The notes: generated by a model from the letters alone, not told the origin. 32,264 nt of DNA from Paraburkholderia terricola (GCF_900142195.1 NZ_FRAB01000061.1:1-32264); one strand, 5' to 3'. Counted from the first letter of the stretch, positions 14,724 to 23,146 are shown. A program made the numbers and translations.

Positions 14724-16145
14724 ATGACGCAACCGAAGCAATCTGAGCAACCCAAGCAACCGGCACAGTCCCTATTCGCGGACCACGCGTACTTGCCGGA
14801 CGGCTGGCGCCGCAACGTGCTGTTGGAGTGGGACGCGAACGGCACTCTGCTATCCGTGACGCCCGACACGGCGGTTCCCGAGGGCGTGCCCCAAGCCGCG
14901 GGCCCCGTGCTGCCCGGCATGCCGAATCTGCATTCGCATGCGTTCCAGCGCGCGATGGCGGGTCTCACCGAATACCGCGCCGCATCGGGCACGGGCGCCA
15001 CTGACAACTTCTGGAGCTGGCGCGACCTGATGTATCGCTTCGCCGCGCGCATCACGCCCGAAGGGCTCGCAAGCGTCGCGCAGTGGTTGTACATCGAGAT
15101 GTTGAAGGCGGGTTATACGTCGGTGTGCGAGTTCCACTACGTGCATCACACGCCCGAAGGCGGCCGCTATGCGAATCAGGCGGAACTGGCGCAGCGCGTG
15201 GTGGATGCGGCATCGGCGAGCGGCATCGGCATGACGATGCTGCCGGTGCTGTATCAGTACAGCGGCTTCGGCTCGCGCGCGCCGCGCGACGATCAGCGGC
15301 GCTTCATCAACACGCCGGAGAGTCTGCTCGACTTGCTCGGCACGCTGCGCGCGGCGCGTCCGGAAAGCGCGGCCTTGCGCTATGGCGTGGCGCCGCATTC
15401 GCTGCGCGCGGTGTCGGCGGATTCGTTGCGTGCGTTGCTCGATGGTATCGAACGGAGCGCGCCGGTTCACATCCATATTGCTGAGCAAACCGCCGAAGTC
15501 GACGCGTGCCTCGACACCGAAGGCGCGCGTCCGGTGCAATGGCTGCTCGATCGTTTCGACGTCGACAGCCGCTGGTGCCTCGTGCATGCCACGCATGTCG
15601 ACGCGAACGAAACGCTGGCGCTCGCGAAGAGCGGTGCGGTCGCCGGTTTGTGCCTGACCACCGAAGCCAATCTCGGCGACGGCATTTTTCCGGCGCAGGA
15701 ATATCTCGACGCGCGAGGGCGCATCGGTGTCGGTTCGGATAGCCATATCGGCGTCGACTGGCGCTCGGAGTTGCGCTTGCTCGAATACGGCCAGCGTTTG
15801 ACGCGCCGTCAACGCAACGTGCTGGCGTCGGCGCAGGCCACGCATGTCGCCGACCGTTTGTTCGACGCCGCGCTCGAAGGCGGCGCGCAGGCAACCGGCC
15901 GCGCGGTCGGTGCGTTGCAAGCCGGCCGGCGCGCGGACTGGCTCGTGCTCGACCCGAATCATTCGAGCATCGCCGAGCATGCGCCGAGCGCCTGGCTTTC
16001 GGGCGTCGTATTCTGCGAGCATGGCGAGACGCCGATTCGCGACGTGTACGCCGGTGGCGACAAGGTCGTCGAAAGCCGCCGGCATCGCGATGAGGAGGGC
16101 GCTTATGCGCGCTATCGCGTGGCGCTCGCCGAGTTGCTCAAGTGA
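14724..16145 (+). CDS. hutF: Formimidoylglutamate deiminase
   Basis: Hydrolyses N-formimino-L-glutamate to N-formyl-L-glutamate and ammonia, the step that defines the five-step pathway. 473 residues, amidohydrolase superfamily. LPGMPNLHSHAFQRAMAGLT holds the HxH metal site. YTSVCEFHYVHH, then VHIHIAEQTAEVDACLD, and GRIGVGSDSHIGVDWRSELR with the SDSH metal Asp complete the metal/substrate site. The end is encoded by the first copy of a 13-nt tandem repeat (ELLK-stop). It is followed by hutG after 78 nt. The presence of both HutF and HutG means glutamate and formate, rather than formamide, are the products. Confidence 0.94.
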   Translation: MTQPKQSEQPKQPAQSLFADHAYLPDGWRRNVLLEWDANGTLLSVTPDTAVPEGVPQAAGPVLPGMPNLHSHAFQRAMAGLTEYRAASGTGATDNFWSWRDLMYRFAARITPEGLASVAQWLYIEMLKAGYTSVCEFHYVHHTPEGGRYANQAELAQRVVDAASASGIGMTMLPVLYQYSGFGSRAPRDDQRRFINTPESLLDLLGTLRAARPESAALRYGVAPHSLRAVSADSLRALLDGIERSAPVHIHIAEQTAEVDACLDTEGARPVQWLLDRFDVDSRWCLVHATHVDANETLALAKSGAVAGLCLTTEANLGDGIFPAQEYLDARGRIGVGSDSHIGVDWRSELRLLEYGQRLTRRQRNVLASAQATHVADRLFDAALEGGAQATGRAVGALQAGRRADWLVLDPNHSSIAEHAPSAWLSGVVFCEHGETPIRDVYAGGDKVVESRRHRDEEGAYARYRVALAELLK

Positions 16146-16182
16146 GTTGCTCAAGTGAGTTGCTCAAGTGAGTTGCTCAAGT
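16131..16182. repeat. 13-nt tandem repeat, four perfect copies, at the hutF stop
   Basis: GAGTTGCTCAAGT is repeated exactly four times (16131-16143, 16144-16156, 16157-16169, 16170-16182). Each junction creates a TGA (16143, 16156, 16169, 16182), so stops occur in all three frames. The first copy encodes the last residues of HutF. Confidence 0.9.
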
Positions 16183-16223
16183 GAATAACCGACTCTTTTC
16201 GATCCCATCGATTCGGGACTGAC

Positions 16224-17036
16224 ATGACTGCTTCGAACATTCCGCCGGTTTTCTCGCTGCATCAGGGAAGCCTGCCGCTGCTGATCTCGATCCCGCATCT
16301 GGGCACGCAGATTCCCGCCGACATCGCCGCGACGATGACACCCGTCGCGCAACGCACCGACGATTGCGACTGGCACCTCGACCGTCTTTACGCATTCGCG
16401 AAACGCATGGGCGCGTCGATTCTTGCGCCGACATACGCGCGCTATGTGATCGACCTGAACCGTCCGCCCGACGGCGCGAATCTCTACCCCGGCCAGGACA
16501 CGACCGGCCTGTTGCCGGTCGACACCTTCGACAAGGCGCCTTTGTACCTCGAAGGCCATCTGCCCAGCGAGGCCGAAGTCGCGCGCCGTCGCGATGCTTA
16601 CTGGAAGCCTTATCACGATGCGTTGAAAAACGAACTGGCCGCGTTGAAGGCGAGGCACGGCAAGGTGCTGTTATGGGAAGCTCACTCGATTCGCTCGCAC
16701 GTGCCGCGTTTTTTCGAGGGACGTCTGCCGGATTTCAATTTCGGCACGTCGAACGGCGCAAGCGCGGTGGCGGGATTGGCCGAGGAATTGGCCGCCGTGG
16801 TCGAGCGGCATGGCGAATATTCGGCGGTCGCCAATGGGCGCTTCAAGGGCGGCTATATCACGCGGCAGTACGGTCAGCCGTCGCAAGACGTGCATGCGGT
16901 GCAGCTCGAACTGTCGCAGATCACGTATATGGAAGAGCGGTTTCCCTATGCCTATGACGAAACGCTTGCCGCCAGCGTCGAGCCCTTGCTCGAAGCACTC
17001 GTCACGACGGCATTGGAGCGGGTCAAGGCCGCGTGA
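16224..17036 (+). CDS. hutG: N-formylglutamate deformylase
   Basis: Hydrolyses N-formyl-L-glutamate to L-glutamate and formate, the last step. 270 residues, N-formylglutamate amidohydrolase family. Visible signatures are LLISIPHLGTQIP near the N-terminus, a DCDWHLDRLYAFA segment, YARYVIDLNRPPDG, LLWEAHSIRSHVPRFFEGRL (with the conserved E-x-H-S) and FNFGTSNGASA. It is the last gene of the operon. No terminator follows immediately. The next hairpin on this strand is at 17261-17287. Confidence 0.93.
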   Translation: MTASNIPPVFSLHQGSLPLLISIPHLGTQIPADIAATMTPVAQRTDDCDWHLDRLYAFAKRMGASILAPTYARYVIDLNRPPDGANLYPGQDTTGLLPVDTFDKAPLYLEGHLPSEAEVARRRDAYWKPYHDALKNELAALKARHGKVLLWEAHSIRSHVPRFFEGRLPDFNFGTSNGASAVAGLAEELAAVVERHGEYSAVANGRFKGGYITRQYGQPSQDVHAVQLELSQITYMEERFPYAYDETLAASVEPLLEALVTTALERVKAA

Positions 17037-17260
17037 CGGTGCGCTCGCCGTCGCTACTCCTTCGCTACGCCTCCACCCGTTATCCCTCTTTCTCCACGCG
17101 GCTGATGCCGCTTGCGTCATTCCGCGAGCGGCAACTTCGCGTCGGCTCACACCGCCAAGGTGTAACAGCATGTGTCCGTGATTGCGCGCCGACGTTTTCG
17201 CGCCGAACGTAGAGAGCGTCGCGGCATGTCACGGCCCGCGTCCGCCTGGTCAACCTGAAA

Positions 17261-17287
17261 AAAAGCCCCGCGTCGAGCGGGGCTTTT
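17261..17287. terminator. Bidirectional rho-independent terminator
   Basis: AAAAGCCCCGC (17261-17271), a GTCGA loop, then GCGGGGC with TTTT (17277-17287). Read on the plus strand it ends the hut transcript with a short T run. Read on the minus strand it is followed by seven T residues and ends the His-rich peptide gene, whose stop is at 17320. Confidence 0.85.
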
Positions 17288-17319
17288 CGATGCACACCGT
17301 CGCCGGCCGCGCATGACCC

Positions 17320-17457
17320 TCAATGGCAGCGCTTTTCCCAATGATGGTGAACGTGCACCTTGTGGCATACGCGGTGATGATGCTCATAGGCTTGAGCGGG
17401 AGCGATCGCGCTCAGGGACGCCACCGCTGCGGCGAGGGCGAGAATGACTTGCTTCAT
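17320..17457 (-). CDS. Small secreted His/Cys-rich peptide (45 aa)
   Basis: A compact gene with all the parts of a real one. AAGGA lies 9 nt before the ATG (17455-17457), and there is a 45-residue frame and a terminator just beyond the stop. Residues 1-23 (MKQVILALAAAVASLSAIAP then AQA) form a signal peptide with an Ala-x-Ala cleavage site. The mature part is about 22 residues, YEHHHRVCHKVHVHHHWEKR then CH. It contains eight histidines, two cysteines and alternating basic residues, so transition-metal binding in the periplasm is plausible. I do not recognise a named family. The metal role is inference. It is too short for a standard length cutoff and is easily missed. It is convergent with hutG. 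Confidence 0.75.
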   Translation of the reverse strand: MKQVILALAAAVASLSAIAPAQAYEHHHRVCHKVHVHHHWEKRCH

Positions 17458-17500
17458 TACGAAATCCTTGAATCGGTGATGGCGGTCTTGTTACGGCAAT

Positions 17501-17531
17501 GCGGTTGCGGCGCGGTGTGTGCCGCAACCGC
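17501..17531. other. 11-bp perfect inverted repeat upstream of the His/Cys-rich peptide gene
   Basis: GCGGTTGCGGC (17501-17511), a 9-nt loop, then GCCGCAACCGC (17521-17531). It lies 44-74 nt before the peptide's start codon on the minus strand. There is no T tract in either direction, so it is not a simple terminator. It could be a leader hairpin or a protein-binding site. Confidence 0.6.
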
Positions 17532-17641
17532 CGCGACGAGTGCGCGCGGGGATTGCATGCGCTGCGTTCAAGCGGCTACGCTTTCAAAACGATGACGCGT
17601 GCAAGCGTGACGCACGCGCTATCCTACATCGGGCGAAAAAG

Positions 17642-18322
17642 ATGGAAGACCCAGCGATGGAAGATTCCGACGAATTGCTGCTCCCGGTCTGGCGGGCGAA
17701 CCTGGTGCTGCTGACTCGCGAGGTCGGCGCGGCGACTCGCCTCGCGCGCATGATGACCTTCTCCGCGAGCTATCTGAAGTTGATGCTGTCCGGCCAGCGC
17801 GAATTCAGCGAGGAGTTCGTGCGCGGCATCGAGGCGGTCACGGGGCTACCCCACGGCTGGATGAACGCGCCGCACGGCGAAGCGGACATCCCCGCCGAGG
17901 CGCGCGAGGCGATCGACAACGAGCGGCCGCTCGCGCGGTTTCGCGGCACGGCGCATCCGGTGCGCAAGAAAACGGTGCTGCGGCCGCCCGAGCCGATATT
18001 CGGCCAGTCGGGTTCCGCCAAACGCGCCGAGGAGGAGAGCGTCGACGCGGAAGCGCATCGGCGTCAGGCGTATTTCCGCAAGGTCCGCGACCTGGCGATA
18101 CAGGACGTGCGGCGCTTCGAGCGGCATCTGAGTCACGCGCCGGTGGAACTGGCGTCGATGCGCTCGAAGGTGGAGGACGTGATCGCCGCCGCCGATCTCG
18201 ACGATCCGATTCATGCCGACCTCGCGGGCCGGCTGGAACAGATCGAGAAGCATCGGCATTTGCTGCTCAGGCATGTGGAGAGGTTGCAGGCCTTGCTGAG
18301 CCAGTTAGGGGAAAGCGAATGA
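17642..18322 (+). CDS. Hypothetical protein with a repressor-like N-terminus and coiled-coil C-terminus
   Basis: A 226-residue soluble protein not assigned to a family. The N-terminal part (ATRLARMMTFSASYLKLMLS, then EFVRGIEAVTGLPHGWMNAP) resembles the end of XRE/cI-like helix-turn-helix domains, where 'ie..tGLP.gWMd' is common. It could therefore bind DNA, although this is weak evidence. A basic/proline-rich linker (VRKKTVLRPPEP) leads to a long charged helix rich in Arg, Glu and His (about residues 140-226, e.g. EQIEKHRHLLLRHVERLQAL) with heptad-like leucines. ATG 17642 is chosen, and a second ATG at 17657 is possible. It stands alone, convergent with the next gene. Confidence 0.65.
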   Translation: MEDPAMEDSDELLLPVWRANLVLLTREVGAATRLARMMTFSASYLKLMLSGQREFSEEFVRGIEAVTGLPHGWMNAPHGEADIPAEAREAIDNERPLARFRGTAHPVRKKTVLRPPEPIFGQSGSAKRAEEESVDAEAHRRQAYFRKVRDLAIQDVRRFERHLSHAPVELASMRSKVEDVIAAADLDDPIHADLAGRLEQIEKHRHLLLRHVERLQALLSQLGESE

Positions 18323-18366
18323 TGCCGGCGACGCGGGCCTGTCGATCCGCGTTTGCAAAGCGGTGC

Positions 18367-18939
18367 TCACTTCGCCATCGACGCACCCTTGCGCCGTGCA
18401 TGAAACTCGGCTTCTAGCGTCCACGTCACGCCGTCGTTTGCCAGCGCGACGCCGGTCCAGCGGAACGAATCGCGCGTGATGTCGGTGAAATTCCATCGAA
18501 TCGGCGTGCCGTCGGCGTGCGTGCCGATCTGCACCAACTCGCCGCCGATGCGCCGGCCCGTTAGCTCGTCCCGCTGGCCGGTGCGCGGATTGAGGTAAGT
18601 CACGCGCCACGCACGCAGTGTGGGGTCCCAGACGCGCAGCGTGGTGCCGTACATCGTCTCGTTCACCGTGAGCCCGTCTTGGCGTTCGCCGCGTGGCGGC
18701 ATGATCCATACGTCCTGCACGGCGCGGCCTTCCAGCACCCAGCCGAAATGAATCTCGCCGCGACGGCGCGCGTTGCCGAGATCGACGCGGTAGTGCACGA
18801 CGTCCATGTCCCAACTGCCGATCAGCCAGCCGTAGACGTCGTCGGCGGCGTCGATGTCGGCGGCTCGCGCGGGGGCGCTCAACGCGGCGTGAAAGCCATC
18901 TTGCAGGGCGTTTTCCGGGTGTTGTTCCAGTGTGTTCAT
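18367..18939 (-). CDS. DUF1579-like beta-barrel protein
   Basis: A 190-residue predicted cytoplasmic protein. DVYGWLIGSWDMDVVHYRVD is followed by GEIHFGWVLEGRAVQDVWIM and later MYGTTLRVWDPTLRAWRVTY. It resembles DUF1579/lipocalin-like proteins, in which a G-x-W at the start of a barrel and alternating strands are typical. The function is unknown. The ATG at 18937-18939 is supported by AAGGAG 8 nt upstream, and the longer in-frame start at 19032 is rejected. The gene is divergent from an AraC regulator with a 118-nt spacer, which makes it a likely regulatory target. Confidence 0.7.
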   Translation of the reverse strand: MNTLEQHPENALQDGFHAALSAPARAADIDAADDVYGWLIGSWDMDVVHYRVDLGNARRRGEIHFGWVLEGRAVQDVWIMPPRGERQDGLTVNETMYGTTLRVWDPTLRAWRVTYLNPRTGQRDELTGRRIGGELVQIGTHADGTPIRWNFTDITRDSFRWTGVALANDGVTWTLEAEFHARRKGASMAK

Positions 18940-19057
18940 CCAGGGTGCTCCTTCGGTTTCTGATCGGATCGGCATCGGCGAAATGGGCGAAAACCGGCAA
19001 AACCGCGCCGGCCGCCGATGTGCTAAAACCACGATACGGACTCAGCCGAGGTGCATC

Positions 19058-19981
19058 TTGGGGAAAATTGCCGTCACCTTGCAGCAGGCGCTCGCGCGGC
19101 GCGAACAGGAAGGCGCGCGCGGCGGCACGAACGCGCGCGGGTTGGCCCAAGGCGCGGGCTGGGACGTCGCGGATGTCCTCTGCACGCTGGGTCCGCGTGA
19201 CCAGCCGTTCGAGGAGCGGCACGGCGGCGTGTGCATCGCGATGGTGGTGGCCGGCTCGTTCGGCTATCGGGCCGCGCCGGGCCGCGAACTGCTCACGCCC
19301 GGCGCGCTGCTGCTCGGCAACGCCGGCGACTGCTTCGAATGCGGCCACCGGCATGGGGCGGGCGACCGCTGCATCGCGTTTCGCTATGCGCCGGCGTACT
19401 TCGAGCGGCTGGCCGCCGATGCGGGTGTGGCGAGCGGCAAGCTGAACTTCAAACGCGCGCGCCTACCGTCGTTGCGCGCGTTTTCACCGCTGATCGCGCG
19501 GGCTTGCGCGGGCGCTTGCGGTGACGGCAGCGGCGCAGCGGCGTGGGACGAACTCGCCGTTGAACTGGCCGCCGCGGCGCTCAACGCGTCCGGTGCGCTG
19601 ACGCGGCCGGAACCGTCCGCGAGCGCCACGGCCTGGTCGCGCGTCGCGCAGATCGCGCGCGTGATCGACGAAACGCCCGGCGCGCCGCATACGCTCGCGA
19701 GCCTGGCCGCCGCGGCGGGGCTGAGCGAATTCCACTTCCTGCGCACGTTCCAGCGCGTGGTCGGCGTGACGCCGCATCAATACCTGTTGCGGGCGCGTTT
19801 GCGTGCGGCTGCGCTGCGTCTGCGCGAGGTCGGGGACGAGCGCGCCGGCGGCGCGAAGGTCGTCGATATCGCGCTCGATTGCGGCTTCAATGATCTGTCG
19901 AATTTCAATCACGCGTTTCGCGCGGAGTTTGCTTCGAGCCCGCGCGCATGGCGCGCGCGGGGCGGGGCGCGCCGCCCATGA
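19058..19981 (+). CDS. AraC-family transcriptional regulator
   Basis: A 307-residue regulator. The N-terminal cupin-like sensor region (GGVCIAMVVAGSFGYRAAPG, then LTPGALLLGNAGDCFECGHR with three Cys/His positions) precedes a C-terminal pair of helix-turn-helix motifs (about residues 205-300). HTLASLAAAAGLSEFHFLRT and FQRVVGVTPHQYLLRARLR show the first half and VVDIALDCGFNDLSNFNHAF the second. The start is taken as TTG 19058 because GAGG lies 7-8 nt upstream. An in-frame ATG at 18983 lacks a site. The TGA overlaps the ATG of the following transglutaminase-like gene. The effector is unknown. Probable targets are the divergent DUF1579-like gene and its own downstream partner. Confidence 0.85.
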   Translation: MGKIAVTLQQALARREQEGARGGTNARGLAQGAGWDVADVLCTLGPRDQPFEERHGGVCIAMVVAGSFGYRAAPGRELLTPGALLLGNAGDCFECGHRHGAGDRCIAFRYAPAYFERLAADAGVASGKLNFKRARLPSLRAFSPLIARACAGACGDGSGAAAWDELAVELAAAALNASGALTRPEPSASATAWSRVAQIARVIDETPGAPHTLASLAAAAGLSEFHFLRTFQRVVGVTPHQYLLRARLRAAALRLREVGDERAGGAKVVDIALDCGFNDLSNFNHAFRAEFASSPRAWRARGGARRP

Positions 19982-21966
19982 TGCGGGGCGGCGCGTTCGT
20001 CTCTCTCGTCGGGCGGGCCGCGAGGTCGACGCCCGGCGCGCTGTTCGGCCAGCTATTCGGCCCGCTGTTCGGCGCACTGTTCGGCGCACTGTCCGAGGCG
20101 CTGTTCATCGCATCACTCTGCCTATGCGCAGCCACCGCGTTCGCCGAGGACAGCCCCGCCGCGCTATCCGCCAACGATCTCGCGCCCGCCACAATCGAGC
20201 GCGACGTGCATCTCTTCACGATCCAGAAAGACGGCTCCATCGAGGAGCACGACGACACGGTATTGCGCGCAAATACCACGAGCGGCGTCGACGATATCGC
20301 GCAACGCTATATCTGGTTCAACAAGGACATCGAGCAGGTGCAATTGCTCGGCGCCGAAACGATCGACCCGAACGGCGTCGCGCATCCGGTCGGTCCCGAG
20401 GCGATCCGCGACGTGCAGGAGCCGCGCTCGGCGGGCGCGCCGAGCTTCCAGAACGGCGTGTTGCGCACGGTGATCTTTCCCGGCGTCGAATCCGGCTCGC
20501 GCGTGCATCTCGCGTTTCGCAAGACGCGCACGCGGCCCTTGCAGGCCGGCACGTTCGCGTACCTGGTGGAACCGACGCGCGAACCGGTCGAGATGCAGCG
20601 CCTGATCTTCGATCTTCCGTCGGATATTCCGCTGTACGCCGACGCGCGCGGCTACGTCGCGCTGCCGCCGGTCACGGCGAACGGCCGCACCCGCTACGAG
20701 TTCGACTACCGGCACGGTTCGTATGCGCGCATCGAGGCGGGCGCGGTCGGCTACGCGAACTGGGGAGATCGCCTGATGATATCGACGGTGCCCGACTTCG
20801 CGAGCTTCGCCGCGCGCTATCGCGGCCCCGCGCTCGACGCGACGATGAGCGACCCCGCGATCGTCCGCCTCGCGCAGGGTCTCACGGCGCAAGCCGCCGA
20901 TCCGCGCGCGAAGGCGCAGGTGCTGTACGACTGGATGCGTTTGAACATTCGCTACGTGGCGCTTTTTCTCGGCGAGACGGCGGCGATCCCGCACAAGGCG
21001 ATCGACATCCTGCGCAACCGCTATGGCGACTGCAAGGACCACGTCGCGCTCTATAGCGCGCTGCTGGCCGCGGTCGGCATCCGCAGCGAGGCGGTGCTGC
21101 TCAATCTCGGGCCGTACTACGGTTTGCCCGACGTGCCCGGCTACGGAGCGAGCGCGATCAATCACGCGATCGTCTGGATGCCCGAGCTCTCATTGTTCGC
21201 GGATACGACCGCGGGCGGCGTGGGTTTCGGTTATCTGCCGCCGGGCGCGATGGACCGGCCGGTCTTGCTGGTGAACCAGGGCGTGGTGTCGCGCACGCCG
21301 GCCGCGCAGTCGCGCGAGCGTACGGCGCGGTTGCAGATCGACATCGACGAGCGCGGCGCAGCCAACTACGCGTACCGCGTGGAGGATGCGGGCTTCACCG
21401 CCGAACTCGAACGCAATACGCTGCGGCGCGCGACGCGGCAGCGCACCCAGCAGATTGCCGCGAGCCGTCTATTGCAGACGGGTCTGCATGGCACGGCGCA
21501 ATTGCGCGCCGGCGACGTGGCGGCCACGGACGGACCCTTCGCCACCTCGATGCAGGGCAAGGTGGAACATTTCGTGTGGACGGATGGAACCACGGCGGTG
21601 CCGGCGCTGACCAGTTTGGCGGGCGGCATGGGCACCCAGGTCGAGGCGTGGCTTGCCGAGCCTGCCCGGACGCAGCCCTGGACGTGCATCGGCGGCGAGT
21701 TCGACGAGACGCTGGAAATGACGTTGCCGCGCTTTGTCCGCGTGACGGATTTGCCGGCCGATACGGCGGTGAAGAACCGCTTCATCGAGTTCTCTTCCCG
21801 TTACGTCTTCGATCCGGCGGCGCGGGTGTTGCAGGTGAGGCGGCACCTTCGTGCCGCCTTCGGCCATCAGATGTGTTCCGCCAACGAATTCGCCGAGATG
21901 AAGGACGACCTCGTGCGAATCGAACGCGACCTCGATACGGCGCTGGTGCTCAAGGTCGCCGGATAG
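19978..21966 (+). CDS. Secreted DUF3857/transglutaminase-like domain protein
   Basis: A 662-residue exported protein. After a long signal region ending in AFA (FIASLCLCAATAFAEDSP), residues ~65-260 form a DUF3857 domain (RDVHLFTIQKDGSIEEHDDT, FNKDIEQVQLLGAETIDPNG). Residues ~300-420 are a transglutaminase-like core. The catalytic triad is visible as Cys352 (RYGDCKDHVAL), His396 (AINHAIVWMP) and Asp409 (LFADTTAGG). The C-terminal ~200 residues form another DUF3858-like beta region. Such proteins are probably periplasmic or outer-membrane-associated peptidases or cross-linkers. The substrate is unknown. The start overlaps the AraC stop (ATGA at 19978-19981), so the two are coupled. A 12-nt tandem repeat lies inside the signal region. 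Confidence 0.85.
   Translation: MMRGGAFVSLVGRAARSTPGALFGQLFGPLFGALFGALSEALFIASLCLCAATAFAEDSPAALSANDLAPATIERDVHLFTIQKDGSIEEHDDTVLRANTTSGVDDIAQRYIWFNKDIEQVQLLGAETIDPNGVAHPVGPEAIRDVQEPRSAGAPSFQNGVLRTVIFPGVESGSRVHLAFRKTRTRPLQAGTFAYLVEPTREPVEMQRLIFDLPSDIPLYADARGYVALPPVTANGRTRYEFDYRHGSYARIEAGAVGYANWGDRLMISTVPDFASFAARYRGPALDATMSDPAIVRLAQGLTAQAADPRAKAQVLYDWMRLNIRYVALFLGETAAIPHKAIDILRNRYGDCKDHVALYSALLAAVGIRSEAVLLNLGPYYGLPDVPGYGASAINHAIVWMPELSLFADTTAGGVGFGYLPPGAMDRPVLLVNQGVVSRTPAAQSRERTARLQIDIDERGAANYAYRVEDAGFTAELERNTLRRATRQRTQQIAASRLLQTGLHGTAQLRAGDVAATDGPFATSMQGKVEHFVWTDGTTAVPALTSLAGGMGTQVEAWLAEPARTQPWTCIGGEFDETLEMTLPRFVRVTDLPADTAVKNRFIEFSSRYVFDPAARVLQVRRHLRAAFGHQMCSANEFAEMKDDLVRIERDLDTALVLKVAG
20041..20112. 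repeat. 12-nt tandem repeat within the signal region of the transglutaminase-like gene
   Basis: There are six consecutive 12-nt units, four of them CTGTTCGGCNNN-like, encoding LFGQ-LFGP-LFGA-LFGA-LSEA-LFIA. Units 3 and 4 are identical. The repeat lengthens the hydrophobic stretch before the cleavage site in four-residue steps. Confidence 0.8.
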
Positions 21967-21994
21967 CGCGCGCTGGCGTTGCGTGAGCTGTGGC

Positions 21995-23146
21995 TCAAGT
22001 GCCGCTCTTGGTCACGATCGGCACCCACGTTCCGTTCTTTACCTGATAGAGCGTGGACGCACCGCTCTTCAGCGCGCCGGTGTTGTCGAAGGAAATCTTG
22101 CCGGTAATGCCTTCGAACTCGCTCGCCTTCAGCACCGGGCGATACACCGCCGGCGAACTGGATTTGGCCTGCTGCATCGCCTTGATCGCGGCCCACGCGC
22201 CGTCGTAGCCGAACGGCGCGTAAGACAGGATGTCCGCCCCGAAGCGCTTCTTGAACTTCGCTGAGAAGTCCTTGCCGCCCGGCAATTCGGCCAACGGCCG
22301 GCCGTATTCCCAGGCCATCACGCCTTCCGCCGCGTCGCCGGCGAGCTTGATGAATTCCGGGTCCTCCACGCCGCCGCCGCCCACCAGTTGCGCGGTCATC
22401 CCCAGTTGCTTCATCCGCCGCGCGAAGCCCGCGGCCTGCGTATCCAGACCGCCGAAGAAAATCAGATCGGCGTTGGCCGCCTTGATCTTGGTGAGCTGTG
22501 TGCTGAAGTCCACCGCGTGGTTATCCGTGTATTCGCGCGCCACGATGTTGCCGCCGCGCGCCTTCACCGCCTTCTCGAACTCGTCGGCCTCGCCCTGGCC
22601 GAACGCGGTGCGGTCGTCGATAATCGCGATGCGCTTGGCCTTGGTCACTTCCACCGCATAGACGCCGGCGTTGCCGGCGTTTTGCGCATCGGTGGAAATC
22701 ACCATGAAGGTGTTCGCGAAGCCGCGCCCCGTGATGGTCGGATTGGTGGCGGCCGGGTCGATCACCGGAATGCCGGCCTGCTCGTAGACCTGCGAGGCCG
22801 GAATCGTGGTGCCCGAGTTGAAGTGGCCGACGACCACGGACACGCCCGAGTCGACCAGCTTCTGCGCGACCTGCACGCCGATGCGCGGATCGGCCTGATC
22901 GTCCTGCGAGACGATCTGGAATTGCGCCACCTTGTCGCCGATCCTGATCTTCTGCGCATTGGCTTCCTCGATGGCAAGCCGGACGCCGTTCTCGAGGTCC
23001 TTGCCGTAGCCGGCGTTCGCGCCCGTGAGCGGCGCGGCAAAACCGATCTTCACCGGCAGGTCGTCGGCGAAACTGGCCGGCGGCGCGATCGCGAAGACGG
23101 CGCCGATCAACAAGGCAAGCGGTTTCAGCGTGTTGCGAAGACTCAT
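21995..23146 (-). CDS. ABC transporter substrate-binding protein, branched-chain amino acid type
   Basis: A periplasmic binding protein of 383 residues with a signal peptide (ALLIGAVFAIAPPASFADD, cleavage after SFA). The mature part opens DLPVKIGFAAPLTGANAGYG, the hallmark of Leu/Ile/Val-binding type-I periplasmic binding proteins. It continues with GVRLAIEEANAQ, VVGHFNSGTTIPASQVYEQA and ITGKISFDNTGALKSG near the end. The length is normal. The start at ATG 23146 has GGAGAG 4 nt upstream. No permease or ATPase genes are adjacent, so it probably works with transporter parts encoded elsewhere. The ligand is not certain: Leu/Ile/Val or related amides. Confidence 0.9.
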   Translation of the reverse strand: MSLRNTLKPLALLIGAVFAIAPPASFADDLPVKIGFAAPLTGANAGYGKDLENGVRLAIEEANAQKIRIGDKVAQFQIVSQDDQADPRIGVQVAQKLVDSGVSVVVGHFNSGTTIPASQVYEQAGIPVIDPAATNPTITGRGFANTFMVISTDAQNAGNAGVYAVEVTKAKRIAIIDDRTAFGQGEADEFEKAVKARGGNIVAREYTDNHAVDFSTQLTKIKAANADLIFFGGLDTQAAGFARRMKQLGMTAQLVGGGGVEDPEFIKLAGDAAEGVMAWEYGRPLAELPGGKDFSAKFKKRFGADILSYAPFGYDGAWAAIKAMQQAKSSSPAVYRPVLKASEFEGITGKISFDNTGALKSGASTLYQVKNGTWVPIVTKSGT

